Assembly (NCBI GenBank): GCA_958450325.1 | Contig: OY288243.1 | Coordinates: 65,146,606 to 65,210,605 of the forward strand | Direction: 5' to 3' | Length of the DNA stretch: 64,000 nt | Source: Agrostemma githago | Taxonomy: Eukaryota > Streptophyta > Magnoliopsida > Caryophyllales > Caryophyllaceae | In this document: in pieces, positions 25,038-35,138 of the stretch | Numbering within the stretch: the first letter of the stretch is position 1 | Layout: each line of letters starts with the position of its first letter | Made by a program: the position numbers and the translations under genes | The notes under the pieces: generated by a model | What the model was told of the DNA's origin: nothing | The model's input: only the letters and a program-made list of their open reading frames with translations | Databases searched by the model: none

Positions 25038-25251
25038 TAGGGGTGTCCAAAAAGTGACCCGGACCGGCAAACCAGACCGGTACCGGTCCGGTTTTCGGGT
25101 CGCAAAAAACTTGGTAACTGGTCCGCGGTCCGGTCCAAGTTCACACTAAAAAAAATAAATCAAACTTAGTGTATTTTTATGGTCCGGTCCGGTCCGGTCT
25201 TAAGAGGGCCTGGTCCGGTCTGATCCGGGTTTGGACCGGTGAACAGCTCTA
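25038..25251. mobile_element. hAT-type MITE, 214 bp
   Basis: Ends are imperfect inverted repeats: TAGGGGTGTCCA on the left and, read inward from the right, TAGAGCTGTTCA. This is the plant hAT terminal pattern. The 8-bp target duplication ATTTTAAC is at 25030-25037 and 25252-25259, and the other units show the single uninterrupted site. The interior is rich in GGTCCGGTCC-type repeats able to fold back. It has no coding capacity, so transposase came from elsewhere. Confidence 0.93.
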
Positions 25252-25348
25252 ATTTTAACAATTAATAATGTAAATTAGCTTTAAATATGTATTAATAATA
25301 TTGTATGTTAATTTTGAGATACAAATACGTTAAATGTATAGATTCAAA

Positions 25349-25355
25349 TATAAAA
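25349..25355 (+). promoter_or_regulatory. Probable TATA box of the intact prolamin-like gene
   Basis: TATAAAA lies 128 bp upstream of the ATG at 25483. It is conserved in the other units (for example near 27509 and 29658). The distance allows a 5' untranslated region of about 100 bp. Confidence 0.6.
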
Positions 25356-25482
25356 GTGGACGATATGAACAATTGTTCTCCATCACAAGTCACTTTACTT
25401 TTGTATTTCTTTTTGTTCCCTGTGTGAAACGTACTTGAGATATATATCGGAAATTTGAAATAATTTTAACTAAGTTTTGGAT

Positions 25483-25851
25483 ATGTATCCCAGAACAATC
25501 AAAATTGCTCTACTACTTGTTGTTTCAGTCCTTGTTATCTCTGAACAATGGTTCGCAAATGACTCTGTTGCCGCACCTAGCACCTCGAAGGCGGACGACT
25601 TTCAAAAATGTGAAAGGAAGCTAGGTGCAACTTTTGGCGATGTAATATCCGAATATATCTTTAACAACGGAAAACAAGTATCGAAAGAAACTTGCAACGC
25701 TCTATTAAAGGTCGGAGAGGACTGTCACAAGCTACTAACACAAGTGTCTATAGTCGACAAGCGTCTTGGTGAGAAAGAGACAAACGAAGCGTTGCATAAA
25801 AACGAAAAAGTATGGGAACTTTGCAAGACATTTGGACATGTTTCTAATTAG
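25483..25851 (+). CDS. Secreted cysteine-rich prolamin-like protein (ECA1 / DD11-like)
   Basis: 122 codons, single exon. Residues 1-24 form a signal peptide (basic MYPRTIK, then the hydrophobic run IALLLVVSVLVIS), so the product should be secreted. The mature part has KCERKLG, then EYIFNNGKQVSKETCNALL, KVGEDCHKLL and VWELCKTF. This order and spacing fit the plant prolamin-like domain, closest in feel to the DOWN-REGULATED IN DIF1 11 group, whose members are expressed in egg cell or synergids. Canonical members carry an adjacent Cys pair and an extra Cys after the first block. Here these are TC and a non-Cys residue, leaving four cysteines that could form two disulfides. The ATG at 25483 is chosen because the reading frame upstream offers only TTG. 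It is the only one of seven array copies with an open frame. Family call is by motif; expression and function are inference. Confidence 0.85.
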   Translation: MYPRTIKIALLLVVSVLVISEQWFANDSVAAPSTSKADDFQKCERKLGATFGDVISEYIFNNGKQVSKETCNALLKVGEDCHKLLTQVSIVDKRLGEKETNEALHKNEKVWELCKTFGHVSN

Positions 25852-25907
25852 TTTGTTAATATATGTATTTATATCTTTAAATGGAAAATTAGTACGAGAT
25901 TTGATCA

Positions 25908-25913
25908 AATAAA
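25908..25913 (+). terminator. Polyadenylation signal candidate
   Basis: AATAAA 57 bp after the stop codon of the intact gene, conserved in the other units. It fits a plant near-upstream element. Confidence 0.5.
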
Positions 25914-27222
25914 TATGGTTATTAGTTAAACATTGTCTGAAAGTTTCATTAATTACATTTTTATGGTAAATTGAACATAATAATATAACTTCTACCACGG
26001 ATTTTTTTTTCAGTGTAGTGTTGTTGTTGAAGACATGCATATTATTTTACATTATTTGATTAATTATGCTTTTCGTTGATTCCAATGTTGATTAACAATC
26101 ATATATATGTACTATACTATTTTATCGCATTAACCTAACTATGTATCCCGTTTGTTAAAAAACATTGAAATTTAGTTTAAATTAACCAAAGTGTTATTTT
26201 ACTCTCTCTTATTTTGACTACACTTATACTCATCTTCGGAATTCAATAGATAGAATAACATATCCTACAAACATCAATTAAATAAATGAGATATTTTTCA
26301 TGTTGACCTATAATAATGATTGGAACGAGTTGAATGAAGTGTTTACAAAAACTTAAAACTCATATATATATTATTTAAAATATATGTAAACATCGTATGT
26401 ATCATGTGGTTTAGAATTCCTTAAATTTCAGTTAAAGAACATTGGTCGTATTTTATGTTGAAATTATTACTTAAGAATAGTCATTACATCAAAATGATTA
26501 TGACTGAAATTGTAAAATTTTAAAAGTATCAGGTTATTTTCTTTCCATAAATATTAATATAAATAGTATCAATACTAAAAGGAGTGAAAAAATTTAAAAT
26601 AATTTTTTTTTAAAAAAAAGCGAAAAACTACATACTATTGTAAACAATAACAAGTACGTACATACATCCATGAATATAGTTAAGATTTTCTTTAATCTTA
26701 TCATTATTCGAACACTCACTATACTTATGACATTGACAATAAAGCGAATATGTTTAAAAAATCTCGCAAAAATAGATATTTATATTTCTTAAAGTAAGAG
26801 AATTTCGCTCACGCCATTAGATGTAATTAACAATAAACTACGTAATGACGACTTTTCGAAGATTTTATTTAATATAAATCCAGGAACAAAGTTATTCAAG
26901 TGATAGCAATATAATTTACTATTTTGTCAAATGATTAAATTGAAAATGTAGAATATGTGAATTCAAAAATAGTAATTCGCAACAAAAAGAAAAAAAGAAG
27001 AAACATAGAGCATATGTAATAATTAAAATAAAGAAAAAATTGAGTATCTTACAAATTTATATATCTTCTACAAGTTTAGGTTTTTCTTCAACTTTCACAT
27101 GAGTTATTATTGGTTTAGTAAAAACAAGTGTCTTACAAATTTAAAAATAATCAAGTAAACCGTAGAAATTTAAACCTCTATACTAATTAACGAATAAAAG
27201 ACAACGTACGTAAATTGAAAAA

Positions 27223-29376
27223 TATGAATAACCTCAAATGAACAATATAATTATGTTATTAGAACCAATTCTTTTTGAATTAGTAAATATAAATTAATTT
27301 ATGAGGATTTTCGTTTGACATCAATGTTAATGTCAGTTATTTGATTACAAAATTAAATACACTCATGCATATAATTTGGAAAAAAAAAATTATAGAAAAA
27401 ATCAATTTTAACAATGAATGATGTGAATTAGCTTTAAATATGTATTAATAATATTGTATGTTAATTTTGAGATACAAATACGTTAAATGTATAGATTCAA
27501 ATATAAAAGTGGACGATATGAACAATTGTTCTTCATCACAAGTCACTTTACTTTTGTATTTCTTTTTGTTCCCTGTGTGAAACGTACTTGAGATATATAT
27601 CGGAAATTTGAAATAATTTTAACTAAGTTTTCGATATGTATCCTTAAACAATCAAAATTGCTCTACTACTTGTTGTTTCAGTCCTTGTTATCTCTGAACA
27701 ATGTTTTGCAAATGACTCTGTTGCCGCACCTAGCACCTCGAAGGCGGACGACTTTCAAAAATGTGAAAGGAAGCTAGGTGCGACTTTTGGCGATGTAATA
27801 TTCGAATATATCTTTAACAACGGAAAACAAGTATCGAAAGAAACTTGCAACGCTCTATTAAAGGTCGGAGAGGACTGTCACAAGCTTCTAACACAAGTGT
27901 CTATAGTCGACAAGCGTCTTGGTGAGAAAGAGACAAACGAAGCGTGGCATAAAAACGAAAAAGTATGGGAACTTTGCAAGACATTTGGACATGTTTCTAA
28001 TTAGTTTGTTAATATATGTATTTATATCTTTAAATGGAAAATTAGTACGAGATATGATCAAATAAATATGGTTATTAGTTAAACATTGTCTGAAAGTTTC
28101 ATTAATTACATTTTTATGGTAAATTGAACATAATAATATAACTTCTACCACGGATTTTTTTTTTCAGTGTAGTGTTGTTGTTGAAGACATGCATATTATT
28201 TTACATTATTTGATTAATTATGCTTTTCGTTGATTCCAATGTTGATTAACAATCATATATATGTACTATACTATTTTATCGCATTAACCTAACTATGTAT
28301 CCCGTTTGTTAAAAAACATTGAAATTTAGTTTAAATTAACCAAAGTGTTATTTTACTCTCTCTTATTCTGACTACACATATACTCATCTTCGGAATTCTA
28401 TAGATAGAATAATATATCCTACAAACATCAATTAAATAAATGAGATATTTTTCATGTTGACCTATAATAATGATTGGAACGAGTTGAATGAAGTGTTTAC
28501 AAAAACTTAAAACTCATATATATATTATTTAAAATATATGTAAACATCGTATTTATCATGTGGTTTAGTATTCCTTAAATTTCAGTTAAAGAACATTGGT
28601 CGTATTTTATGTTGAAATTATTACTTAAGAATAGTCATTACATCAAAATGATTATGAATGAAATTGTAAAATTTTAAAAGTATCAGGTTATTTTCTTTCC
28701 ATAAATATTAATATAAATAGTATCAATACTAAAAGGAGTGAAAAAATTTAAAATAATTTTTTTTTAAAAAAAGCGAAAAACTACATACTATTGTAAACAA
28801 TAACAAGTACGTACATACATCCATGAATATAGTTAAGATTTTCTTTAATCTTATCATTATTCGAACACTCACTATACTTATGACATTGACAATAAAGCGA
28901 ATATGTTTAAAAAATCTCGCAAAAATAGATATTTATATTTCTTAAAGTAAGAGAATTTCGCTCACGCCATTAGATGTAATTAACAATAAACTACGTAATG
29001 ACGACTTTTCGAAGATTTTATTTAATATAAATCCAGGAACAAAGTTATTCAAGTGATAGCAATATAATTTACTATTTTGTCAAATGATTAAATTGAAAAT
29101 GTAGAATATGTGAATTCAAAAATAGTAATTCGCAACAAAAAGAAAAAAAGAAGAAACATACAGCATATGTAATAATTAAAATAAAGAAAAAATTGAGTAT
29201 CTTACAAATTTATATATCTTCTACAAGTTTAGGTTTTTCTTCAACTTTCACATGAGTTATTATTGGTTTAGTAAAAACAAGTGTCTTACAAATTTAAAAA
29301 TAATCAAGTAAACCGTAGAAATTTAAACCTCTATACTAATTAACGAATAAAAGACAACGTACGTAAATTGAAAAAT
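27223..29376 (+). repeat. Array unit 2
   Basis: 2154 bp, almost identical to units 1 and 3. Spacer 28005-29376 is AT-rich with no gene seen. Confidence 0.9.
27636..28004 (+). pseudogene. Prolamin-like gene copy 2, stop at codon 4
   Basis: Full length (369 bp) with unchanged frame after the lesion, but codon 4 is TAA (27645-27647) where copy 1 has AGA. No other in-frame ATG precedes the mature domain. The body keeps all four mature cysteines plus an extra Cys in the signal region (EQCFAND, with Trp in copy 1). It reads EAWHKNEK where copy 1 has EALHKNEK. Confidence 0.88.
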
Positions 29377-30911
29377 GTGAATAACCTCAAATGAACAATA
29401 TAATTATGTTATTAGAACCAATTCTTTTTGAATTAGTAAATATAAATTAATTTATGAGGATTTTCGTTTGACATCAATGTTAATGTCAGTTATTTGATTA
29501 CAAAATTAAATACACTCATGCATATAATTTGGAAAAAAAAATTTATAGAAAAAATCAATTTTAACAATGAATGATGTGAATTAGCTTTAAATATGTATTA
29601 ATAATATTGTATGTTAATTTTGAGATACAAATACGTTAAATGTATAGATTCAAATATAAAAGTGGACGATATGAACAATTGTTCTTCATCACAAGTCACT
29701 TTACTTTTGTATTTCTTTTTGTTCCCTGTGTGAAACGTACTTGAGATATATATCGGAAATTTGATATAATTTTAACTAAGTTTTCGATATGTATCCTTAA
29801 ACAATCAAAATTGCTCTACTACTTGTTGTTTCAGTCCTTGTTATCTCTGAACAATGTTTCGCAAATGACTCTGTTGCCGCACCTAGCACCTCGAAGGCGG
29901 ACGACTTTCAAAAATGTGAAAGGAAGCTAGGTGCAACTTTTGGCGGTGTAATATCCGAATATATCTTTAACAACGGAAAACAAGTATCGAAAGAAACTTG
30001 CAACGCTCTATTAAAGGTCGGAGAGGACTGTCACAAGCTTCTAACACAAGTGTCTGTAGTCGACAAGCGTCTCGGTGAGAAAGAGACAAACGAAGCGTGG
30101 CATAAAAACGAAAAAGTATGGGAACTTTGCAAGACATTTAGACATGTTTCTAATTAGTTTGTTAATATATGTATTTATATCTTTAAATGGAAAATTAGTA
30201 CGAGATATGATCAAATAAATATGGTTATTAGTTAAACATTGTCTGAAAGTTTCATTAATTACATTTTTATGGTAAATTGAACATAATAATATAACTTCTA
30301 CCACGGATTTTTTTTTTCAGTGTAGTGTTGTTGTTGAAGACATGCATATTATTTTACATTATTTGATTAATTATGCTTTTCGTTGATTCCAATGTTGATT
30401 AACAATCATATATATGTACTATACTATTTTATCGCATTAACCTAACTATGTATCCCGTTTGTTAAAAAACATTGAAATTTAGTTTAAATTAACCAAAGTG
30501 TTATTTTACTCTCTCTTATTTTGACTACACTTATACTCATCTTCGGAATTCTATAGATAGAATAACATATCCTACAAACATCAATTAAATAAATGAGATA
30601 TTTTTCATGTTGACCTATAATAATGATTGGAACGAGTTGAATGAAGTGTTTACAAAAACTTAAAACTCATATATATATTATTTAAAATATATGTAAACAT
30701 CGTATGTATCATGTGATTTAGTATTCCTTAAATTTCAGTTAAAGAACATTGGTCGTATTTTATGTTGAAATTATTACTTAAGAATAGTCATTACATCAAA
30801 ATGATTATGACTGAAATTGTAAAATTTTAAAAGCATCAAGTTATTTTCTTTCCATAAATATTAATATAAATAGTATCAATACTAAAAGGAGTAAAAAAAT
30901 TTTAAAATAGT
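29377..30911 (+). repeat. Array unit 3, left part, truncated by element D
   Basis: Runs as unit 2 until about 30900 in the AT-rich spacer, then meets element D. The tail of the unit resumes at 41654, with about 455 bp missing in between. Confidence 0.88.
29789..30157 (+). pseudogene. Prolamin-like gene copy 3, stop at codon 4
   Basis: Same length and same TAA at codon 4 (29798-29800) as copy 2, so the two share the lesion by duplication or conversion. The rest of the frame is open to the normal stop, with a few substitutions (GDVISEY to GGVISEY). Confidence 0.88.
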
Positions 30912-31579
30912 ATCAATTAACCCGACGTGGAATTCGGGTTCGTATCGTTTGATGTTGCTTTGAGTGACAACTGGCCAATCTTGACTGACCCTCCTTCCTC
31001 CTACTCCGCTGGTCGGACCTTCCCGGCGGAATGGGCTGGCTCCCTGCACACAGAACGCACAGGGCCTCGGAGGTTGTCCGAGGAAACCCTCTCCGATGCC
31101 TAAGTTAGTCCGTGAATGCCTTAAGGAGCCTAGCTCGTGAGGAACTAGGTGGCGATTTAAGAGTAAGAGTTCTAGAGAGAGAAAATCCAACCCCTTTCTT
31201 GTGGGAAATGGGAGAGTATTTATACCTTCCCACAAGAGAGGGAAGTAGAAGGAAAATGGGTGGATAAGGAGGTGACAAGTGGCTTCTTCCCATCCATCCA
31301 TTCTCATTTACCTTTAGGCAAAATGACGAGGAGGTCCCTGGTGATCCCTGCCCTGCTTGCGGAGATTTCCCCAGAGGGCAGGCGGGTAGGGGTTGTTCGG
31401 GCTAGGCCTAAGCAGGCCGCGTCACCCTGCTGGTCAGGCGGTCATCTGGAGTCCTCAGTAGGTCTCCCACTTCAGTTTTTTCGCTTTGACTATTTGCCGG
31501 ATCGGTTTCCGGGCTCTTTAGGCAACCTTCTGGGAGCCTGCCTAGCAGGCGGCTTGGAGCAGGCTGCCAACCCCTATCA
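30912..31579 (-). repeat. 3' LTR of element D, last 15 bp missing
   Basis: Matches 40984-41653. On the minus strand it starts TGATAGGGG at 31579 and should end in GGAACA, but stops at TTAATTGAT where host sequence begins. Apparent open frames in it on both strands are LTR sequence. Confidence 0.9.
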
Positions 31580-31863
31580 ATTGGCCCTCGCAAGCTGGGG
31601 GGAAGCAAGGCTTCCTTCCGGCTGGCGACTTTTGCTTAGATAGGGGGAGGTTGACTTATTTTCGCCTTCGCTGCTGCATTTAATGCTTTCGCAACTTCCC
31701 GAGGATTGAAGTTCAGTTGTGTCAGGTATGCAAAGAGTTGAGGGGTCTTTTGCAATGATTACCCTTTTTGCTCGGTGGATTTTCGGGAAATGTGAAGACT
31801 TTGTGATTGGTGGCTTTCCCTTCCAGGGTGGTTGGGATGCCATTTAATGCTGCGTTTCCTTCG
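31580..31863. other. Element D stretch between 3' LTR and antisense promoter
   Basis: No gene seen. The minus-strand PPT must lie next to 31580 (GCGAGGGCCAAT before TGATAGGGG), but it is not a clean purine run. Confidence 0.4.
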
Positions 31864-31870
31864 TATAAAT
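31864..31870 (+). promoter_or_regulatory. Probable TATA box of the antisense gene in element D
   Basis: TATAAAT lies 64 bp upstream of the ATG at 31934 on the plus strand, opposite to gag-pol. Position fits a dedicated promoter for the accessory gene. It is not known whether it is used. Confidence 0.5.
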
Positions 31871-31933
31871 TCCAGCTTTCCTTGCCATTTTTGTTAATTC
31901 ATCCTCAATTCTTCCACGTTTCTTTGTTGAATT

Positions 31934-32518
31934 ATGGTTTGGATCAAAAAATCCATTACTCGACATGGAGTTCGCACTGTCACCTTTCTTTTCAAAGGAT
32001 TTTGGAGACTAAGGTACACTCGGGCGGCATTCCGGGCTCTTCAACGCAGTCGTCGTTCACGGCCACATCCCCGTCGGAGCGTTCAGAAGGCTACTGTTAA
32101 GGCGGGCAAGCGTCCTAGAAGATCCCTGCCTCCTGCGGCCCCCAGGTTCCAGCGTTGCCTTCAAAGAGGGGGATGTTTCGACCGGGGTTGCCATGAGTGC
32201 TTCCCATGGTTGCACCCTGAACAGTTCGACCCCGACTGTTCCGACGTAGACTCCTCTCTGGGGTCAGGCCCTTCCTCTCCAGTGAAGAGAACAGGCTGTC
32301 GTACTTGTGATGAATCCCAGGCTGGTCCCTATGGCAGGGACTGGGATATCAGCAGCCGAGACTCCGAAGACAGTGAGGGTCTGGGCTCCTTGAGCGACAG
32401 GGATGAGGATGGACTCCCCGACGACCCTTTCAAGGATTCCCCAGACTGGGACTGGGGATCGGACTTTGGGGGTCAAGGTAGCCCTGGAGACTATTCTCCA
32501 GACTTGGGTGATGATTAG
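31934..32518 (+). CDS. Element D antisense accessory gene, first open frame (probable exon 1)
   Basis: 194 codons, unknown function. The N-terminal third is strongly basic (RSRRSRPHPRRSVQK, KRPRRS). A Cys-rich centre follows (CLQRGGCFDRGCHEC), then a very acidic Ser/Asp-rich tail (DSEDSEGLGSLSDRDEDGL) ending at TAG 32516-32518. The frame fits joining to the downstream frame by splicing: GT donors at 32478 (CAAG/GTAGCC) and 32508 (TTGG/GTGATG) both leave phase 1, matching the acceptor at 32888. The alternative is an independent gene; an AATGAAAAAA near 32626 would then be its polyadenylation region. The matching part of element E lies beyond the window. Confidence 0.55.
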   Translation: MVWIKKSITRHGVRTVTFLFKGFWRLRYTRAAFRALQRSRRSRPHPRRSVQKATVKAGKRPRRSLPPAAPRFQRCLQRGGCFDRGCHECFPWLHPEQFDPDCSDVDSSLGSGPSSPVKRTGCRTCDESQAGPYGRDWDISSRDSEDSEGLGSLSDRDEDGLPDDPFKDSPDWDWGSDFGGQGSPGDYSPDLGDD

Positions 32519-32888
32519 GCCTACTTTGCAGGGCATAGGCGTGTCGAGCCGGAAATTCAGGCTCCTTATGTATTTTCTTTATTTGCCAGGAATGACATGT
32601 AACCTGTCCATTTTCCATCAAGGCTAATGAAAAAATCCGAACGACTTTGCTATTTCTTACATGTTTTTTTTTGAATGCGGGGATGACGTTCCCAGCTGAC
32701 TGTTCCTCTGACACTTTTTGCCTTTTCGAGGCCCTTCTTGGGAAGGGGTGAGCGGCTTGTGTTCAATGCGTGACACGTGGGGTAGATTGTTGGGGACGTT
32801 TTGTCAGAGAGGCGGCCTTTGCTGGCGCGATTTTTCCGAGACTTTTATTCTTTTGCTTTTTAACTGACTGCCCTTTCTTCTCTTGCAG
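32519..32888 (+). other. Probable intron of the antisense gene in element D
   Basis: No open frame with protein-like character. The 3' end is a pyrimidine-rich tract followed by TTGCAG (32883-32888), a good plant acceptor. In element E the same tract plus TTGCAG occurs at the equivalent place (63927-63922, minus strand), and coding similarity starts right after it. The donor is uncertain: 32478, 32508 or, less likely, GTGAGC at 32749. Confidence 0.6.
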
Positions 32889-34118
32889 ACTCCGCTTCTT
32901 GTCGTTGGACAAGGAAGCAAGTTAAGAGGTTAGGTTTGAGTGAGGAGTTTGTCATCCTTTCGAAGCGCCCTTCCCTCCCTTCAAATTTCAAGAAAGGGGA
33001 GAAAAGCTTGATGAGGCTTGTGAAGGACCTCGCTGCTGGCCGGAGGCTGCCTCTTCCCCCACGACTGCCGTCAGCGAAGCCGACGACTCCTTCCCCCAGT
33101 ATTCATGATGGGGAAGCTGTTACTTCAGGGGCCACCCCCTTCCCCTGGTTGCAAGCAGGGTGACTCTCCTGCCAGGCCTCAAATTTCCCAGGGATCGCGC
33201 CCTGTGAATTCTGAGGGGACTGGGGAGAGTGTTCCCCTGGAAAAGAGGAGAAAAAGGGGTAGGGAGCCCTCTAGGACTACTGTGGTGGACTTGGAGGCAG
33301 ATGTTGTTACTCCTGAGGCAAAACGCCCTGCTCGTGACATTCCGAGCGCCCTTTTTCAGGAGGAGAATACAGAGTTCCATTATATTGCTGGTGACAACGT
33401 AGACGTGTCGGGCCTGCTCTCTGATTAAGGCGCCGTCCTAGCCGACCGCCTTACCAAGTCTGTAACTTCAACTTCTCACCAAGTGATTCAGTATATCCAG
33501 CGTACCTCCAAGGTGATGCTGGCGTCTGCAGAGCTGGCGGCTCTAAGCCGTTTGAGCGACGAAGAGCTGACCGTCACACCTGGGGCTCCCCCTCCTGACC
33601 GTCTGGCTATGGTGGAAAGAGACATAACTTTGATAAACAGCTTGAAAGACAAGTTGGCTAAGCAGGAGGGTGAGCTGGAGGGGGCGAGAAGTCAGGCTGA
33701 TCAGTGGAAGCTTCAAGGAGAGAGAGCTGTGAGGGAAGCAGCCAAGTATGAAGCTGAGCTGTAGGAGAGTCGCTCGACAATGGAGCGGGCTAACCTCTCT
33801 CTGGCTGAGATGGAGCACCTGAAGAGGAAAGCAGCTGACCTGGAGGAACGCCTGTCTAAGGCTGACTCAACCTTTGAGCAGGCCAAGAGTGAGTGGCAAA
33901 AAGAGAAGGATGCCCTTGCGGAGGAGACCGAGGCTGCAGTGGATGCAAGCTTTATGAGTGGTGCCAACTCTTCCTTGGAGCTAGTGATGGAGGTGATTGG
34001 GGAGATGTTCCCCGTGTTTGATGAGAAGGCCTTCCGAAGCCTTTACTCTGCTAAAAACGAGGCTCGGGCGGCCAAACCCCCTGAGGCGGCGGCTGGCCCA
34101 AGCCAGGAGGCTCCATGA
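32889..34118 (+). pseudogene. Element D antisense accessory gene, main exon (coiled-coil protein), two stops
   Basis: Frame read from the acceptor is about 410 codons and aligns throughout with the antisense frame of element E. Shared blocks: RLGLSE / RLGLTE, FKKGEKSLM, a Pro-rich linker, a basic cluster (EKRRKRGREPS), EFHYIAGDN, ELAALSRLSDEEL, a long heptad-like coiled coil (about 33630-33950) and the C-terminal block GANSSLELVMEVIGEMFP with FDEKAFRSLYSAK. Stops at 33426-33428 (TAA) and 33762-33764 (TAG) break it here; E is open at both places. Antisense frames in this position are known from several Tat elements (for example maize Grande), and some match the Pfam family of putative gypsy-type transposon proteins. 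I could not test that match. The basic cluster suggests nuclear location. Function unknown. Confidence 0.8.
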
Positions 34119-34336
34119 TGTTCATCCTCTCTTGAAATAGCCCTATTTCCTGCGCTGAGCCTGTGTTATGGCCAGTTTGTTTGTAATATTTAGTTTTTGG
34201 CTCTTTTCCTTAGTTGTTTTGTAAAAAGTTTTTACCCTTCACGGGTTTTGTTATGGAATGCCTTTCTTTTGTTTTGGTCTGCTTCTTTCATTCTCCCTTA
34301 AGATATGGCCTGATCCAAGGATGGGGAATTTTCCCC
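34119..34336. other. Element D 3' flank of the antisense gene
   Basis: Follows the antisense stop. T-rich with no open frame of note; probably the 3' untranslated region of the antisense transcript. Confidence 0.4.
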
Positions 34337-34905
34337 AGTACTTGTTAGCTGTGCGTAGCCTGTCCCCTGCTTGCCCAAAGGTAGGCAGGGAGGGCTTTTG
34401 CGTTTTTTTTATACAGGGTTGGAGGAGTTGCCCCCAGTCCTTGTTAGCTGTGCGTAGCCTGGCCTGTCCCTGGCCTCTGCTTGGAGTCCAAGGGGCCTAC
34501 CCCCTGCCTGCCCAGAGGTTGGCAGGGAGAGCTTTTTGCGTTTTTTATACAAGGTTGGGGGAATTGCCCCCAGTCCTTGTTAGCTGTGCGTAGCCTGGCC
34601 TGTCCCTGGCCTCTGCTTGGAGTCCAGGGGGCCTGCCCCCTGCCTGCCCAGAGGTTGGCAGGGAGAGCATTTTGCGTTTTTTATACAAGGTTGGGGGAAT
34701 TGCCCCCAGTCCTTGTTAGTTGTGCCTAGCCTGCCCCCTGCTTGCCCAGAGGTAGGCAGGGAGGGCTTTTGCGTTTTTTATACAAGGTTGGGGGAATTGC
34801 CCCCAGTCCTTGTCGGCTGTGCGTAGCCCGGCCTGTCCCTGGCCCCTGCTTGGAATTCAGGGGGCCTGCCCCCTGCCTGCCCAGAGGTAGGCAAGGAGTT
34901 TTTAG
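34337..34905 (-). repeat. GC-rich tandem repeats of element D, each with a TATA motif
   Basis: About 4-5 units. The marker TATAC (TTTTTATACAAGG; TTTTTATACAGGG in the first unit), which reads TTGTATAAAAA on the element sense strand, falls at 34410, 34546, 34682 and 34779, giving spacings of 136, 136 and 97. Each unit also has CAGTCCTTGTTAGCTGTGCG, CCTGTCCCTGGCC and CTGCCTGCCCAGAGG. Homologous to the 124-bp array of element E. Open frames through it are repeat artefacts. Confidence 0.88.
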
Positions 34906-35138
34906 AATTTTCGTTGGGGGGTGCATTTTCCTTTGTTTTGGCAACAGGGGGGCCTCCCCCTATTGCCCCCTGCTCGTTTGTGTGTGAGAGCGCAAGCTTA
35001 AACAAACAACGAGTATGAATTCTTGAGCATTATATAAAATGCTTTGTTTAGAACATAAGGGTGGTCGGAGCCGTCGACATTTCATTCCGATCGTTCTCCG
35101 CCAGTACTTATTTCTTAAAGACGAGATTTTTCTAAGGT
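34906..35138. other. Element D stretch between repeats and pol end
   Basis: No gene. GGGGGGCCTCCCCCTATTGC and neighbouring CCTGCTCGTTTGTGTGTGA match, inverted, the segment 61568-61615 of element E, confirming the same family layout. Confidence 0.6.

Larger units (their letters stand above)
24849..27222 (+). repeat. Array unit 1 (intact gene, MITE insertion)
   Basis: Left end abuts element C LTR. Contains the hAT MITE at 25038-25251, the intact gene at 25483-25851 and spacer 25914-27222, in which I see no second gene. Without the MITE and its duplicated target it is the length of the other units. Confidence 0.88.

Noticed and set aside
30882..31643. Frames of 141 and 127 codons at the D 3' LTR, echoed at 40909-41595
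   Set aside because: LTR sequence in both copies; not conserved as protein in LTR E.
34258..35005. Repetitive frames (CLPRGWQGE- and LPPVLVSCA-like) in the D tandem array, and LVDPACPWLLFK-like frames at 61566-62225
   Set aside because: Translations of GC-rich tandem repeats; frames differ between D and E.
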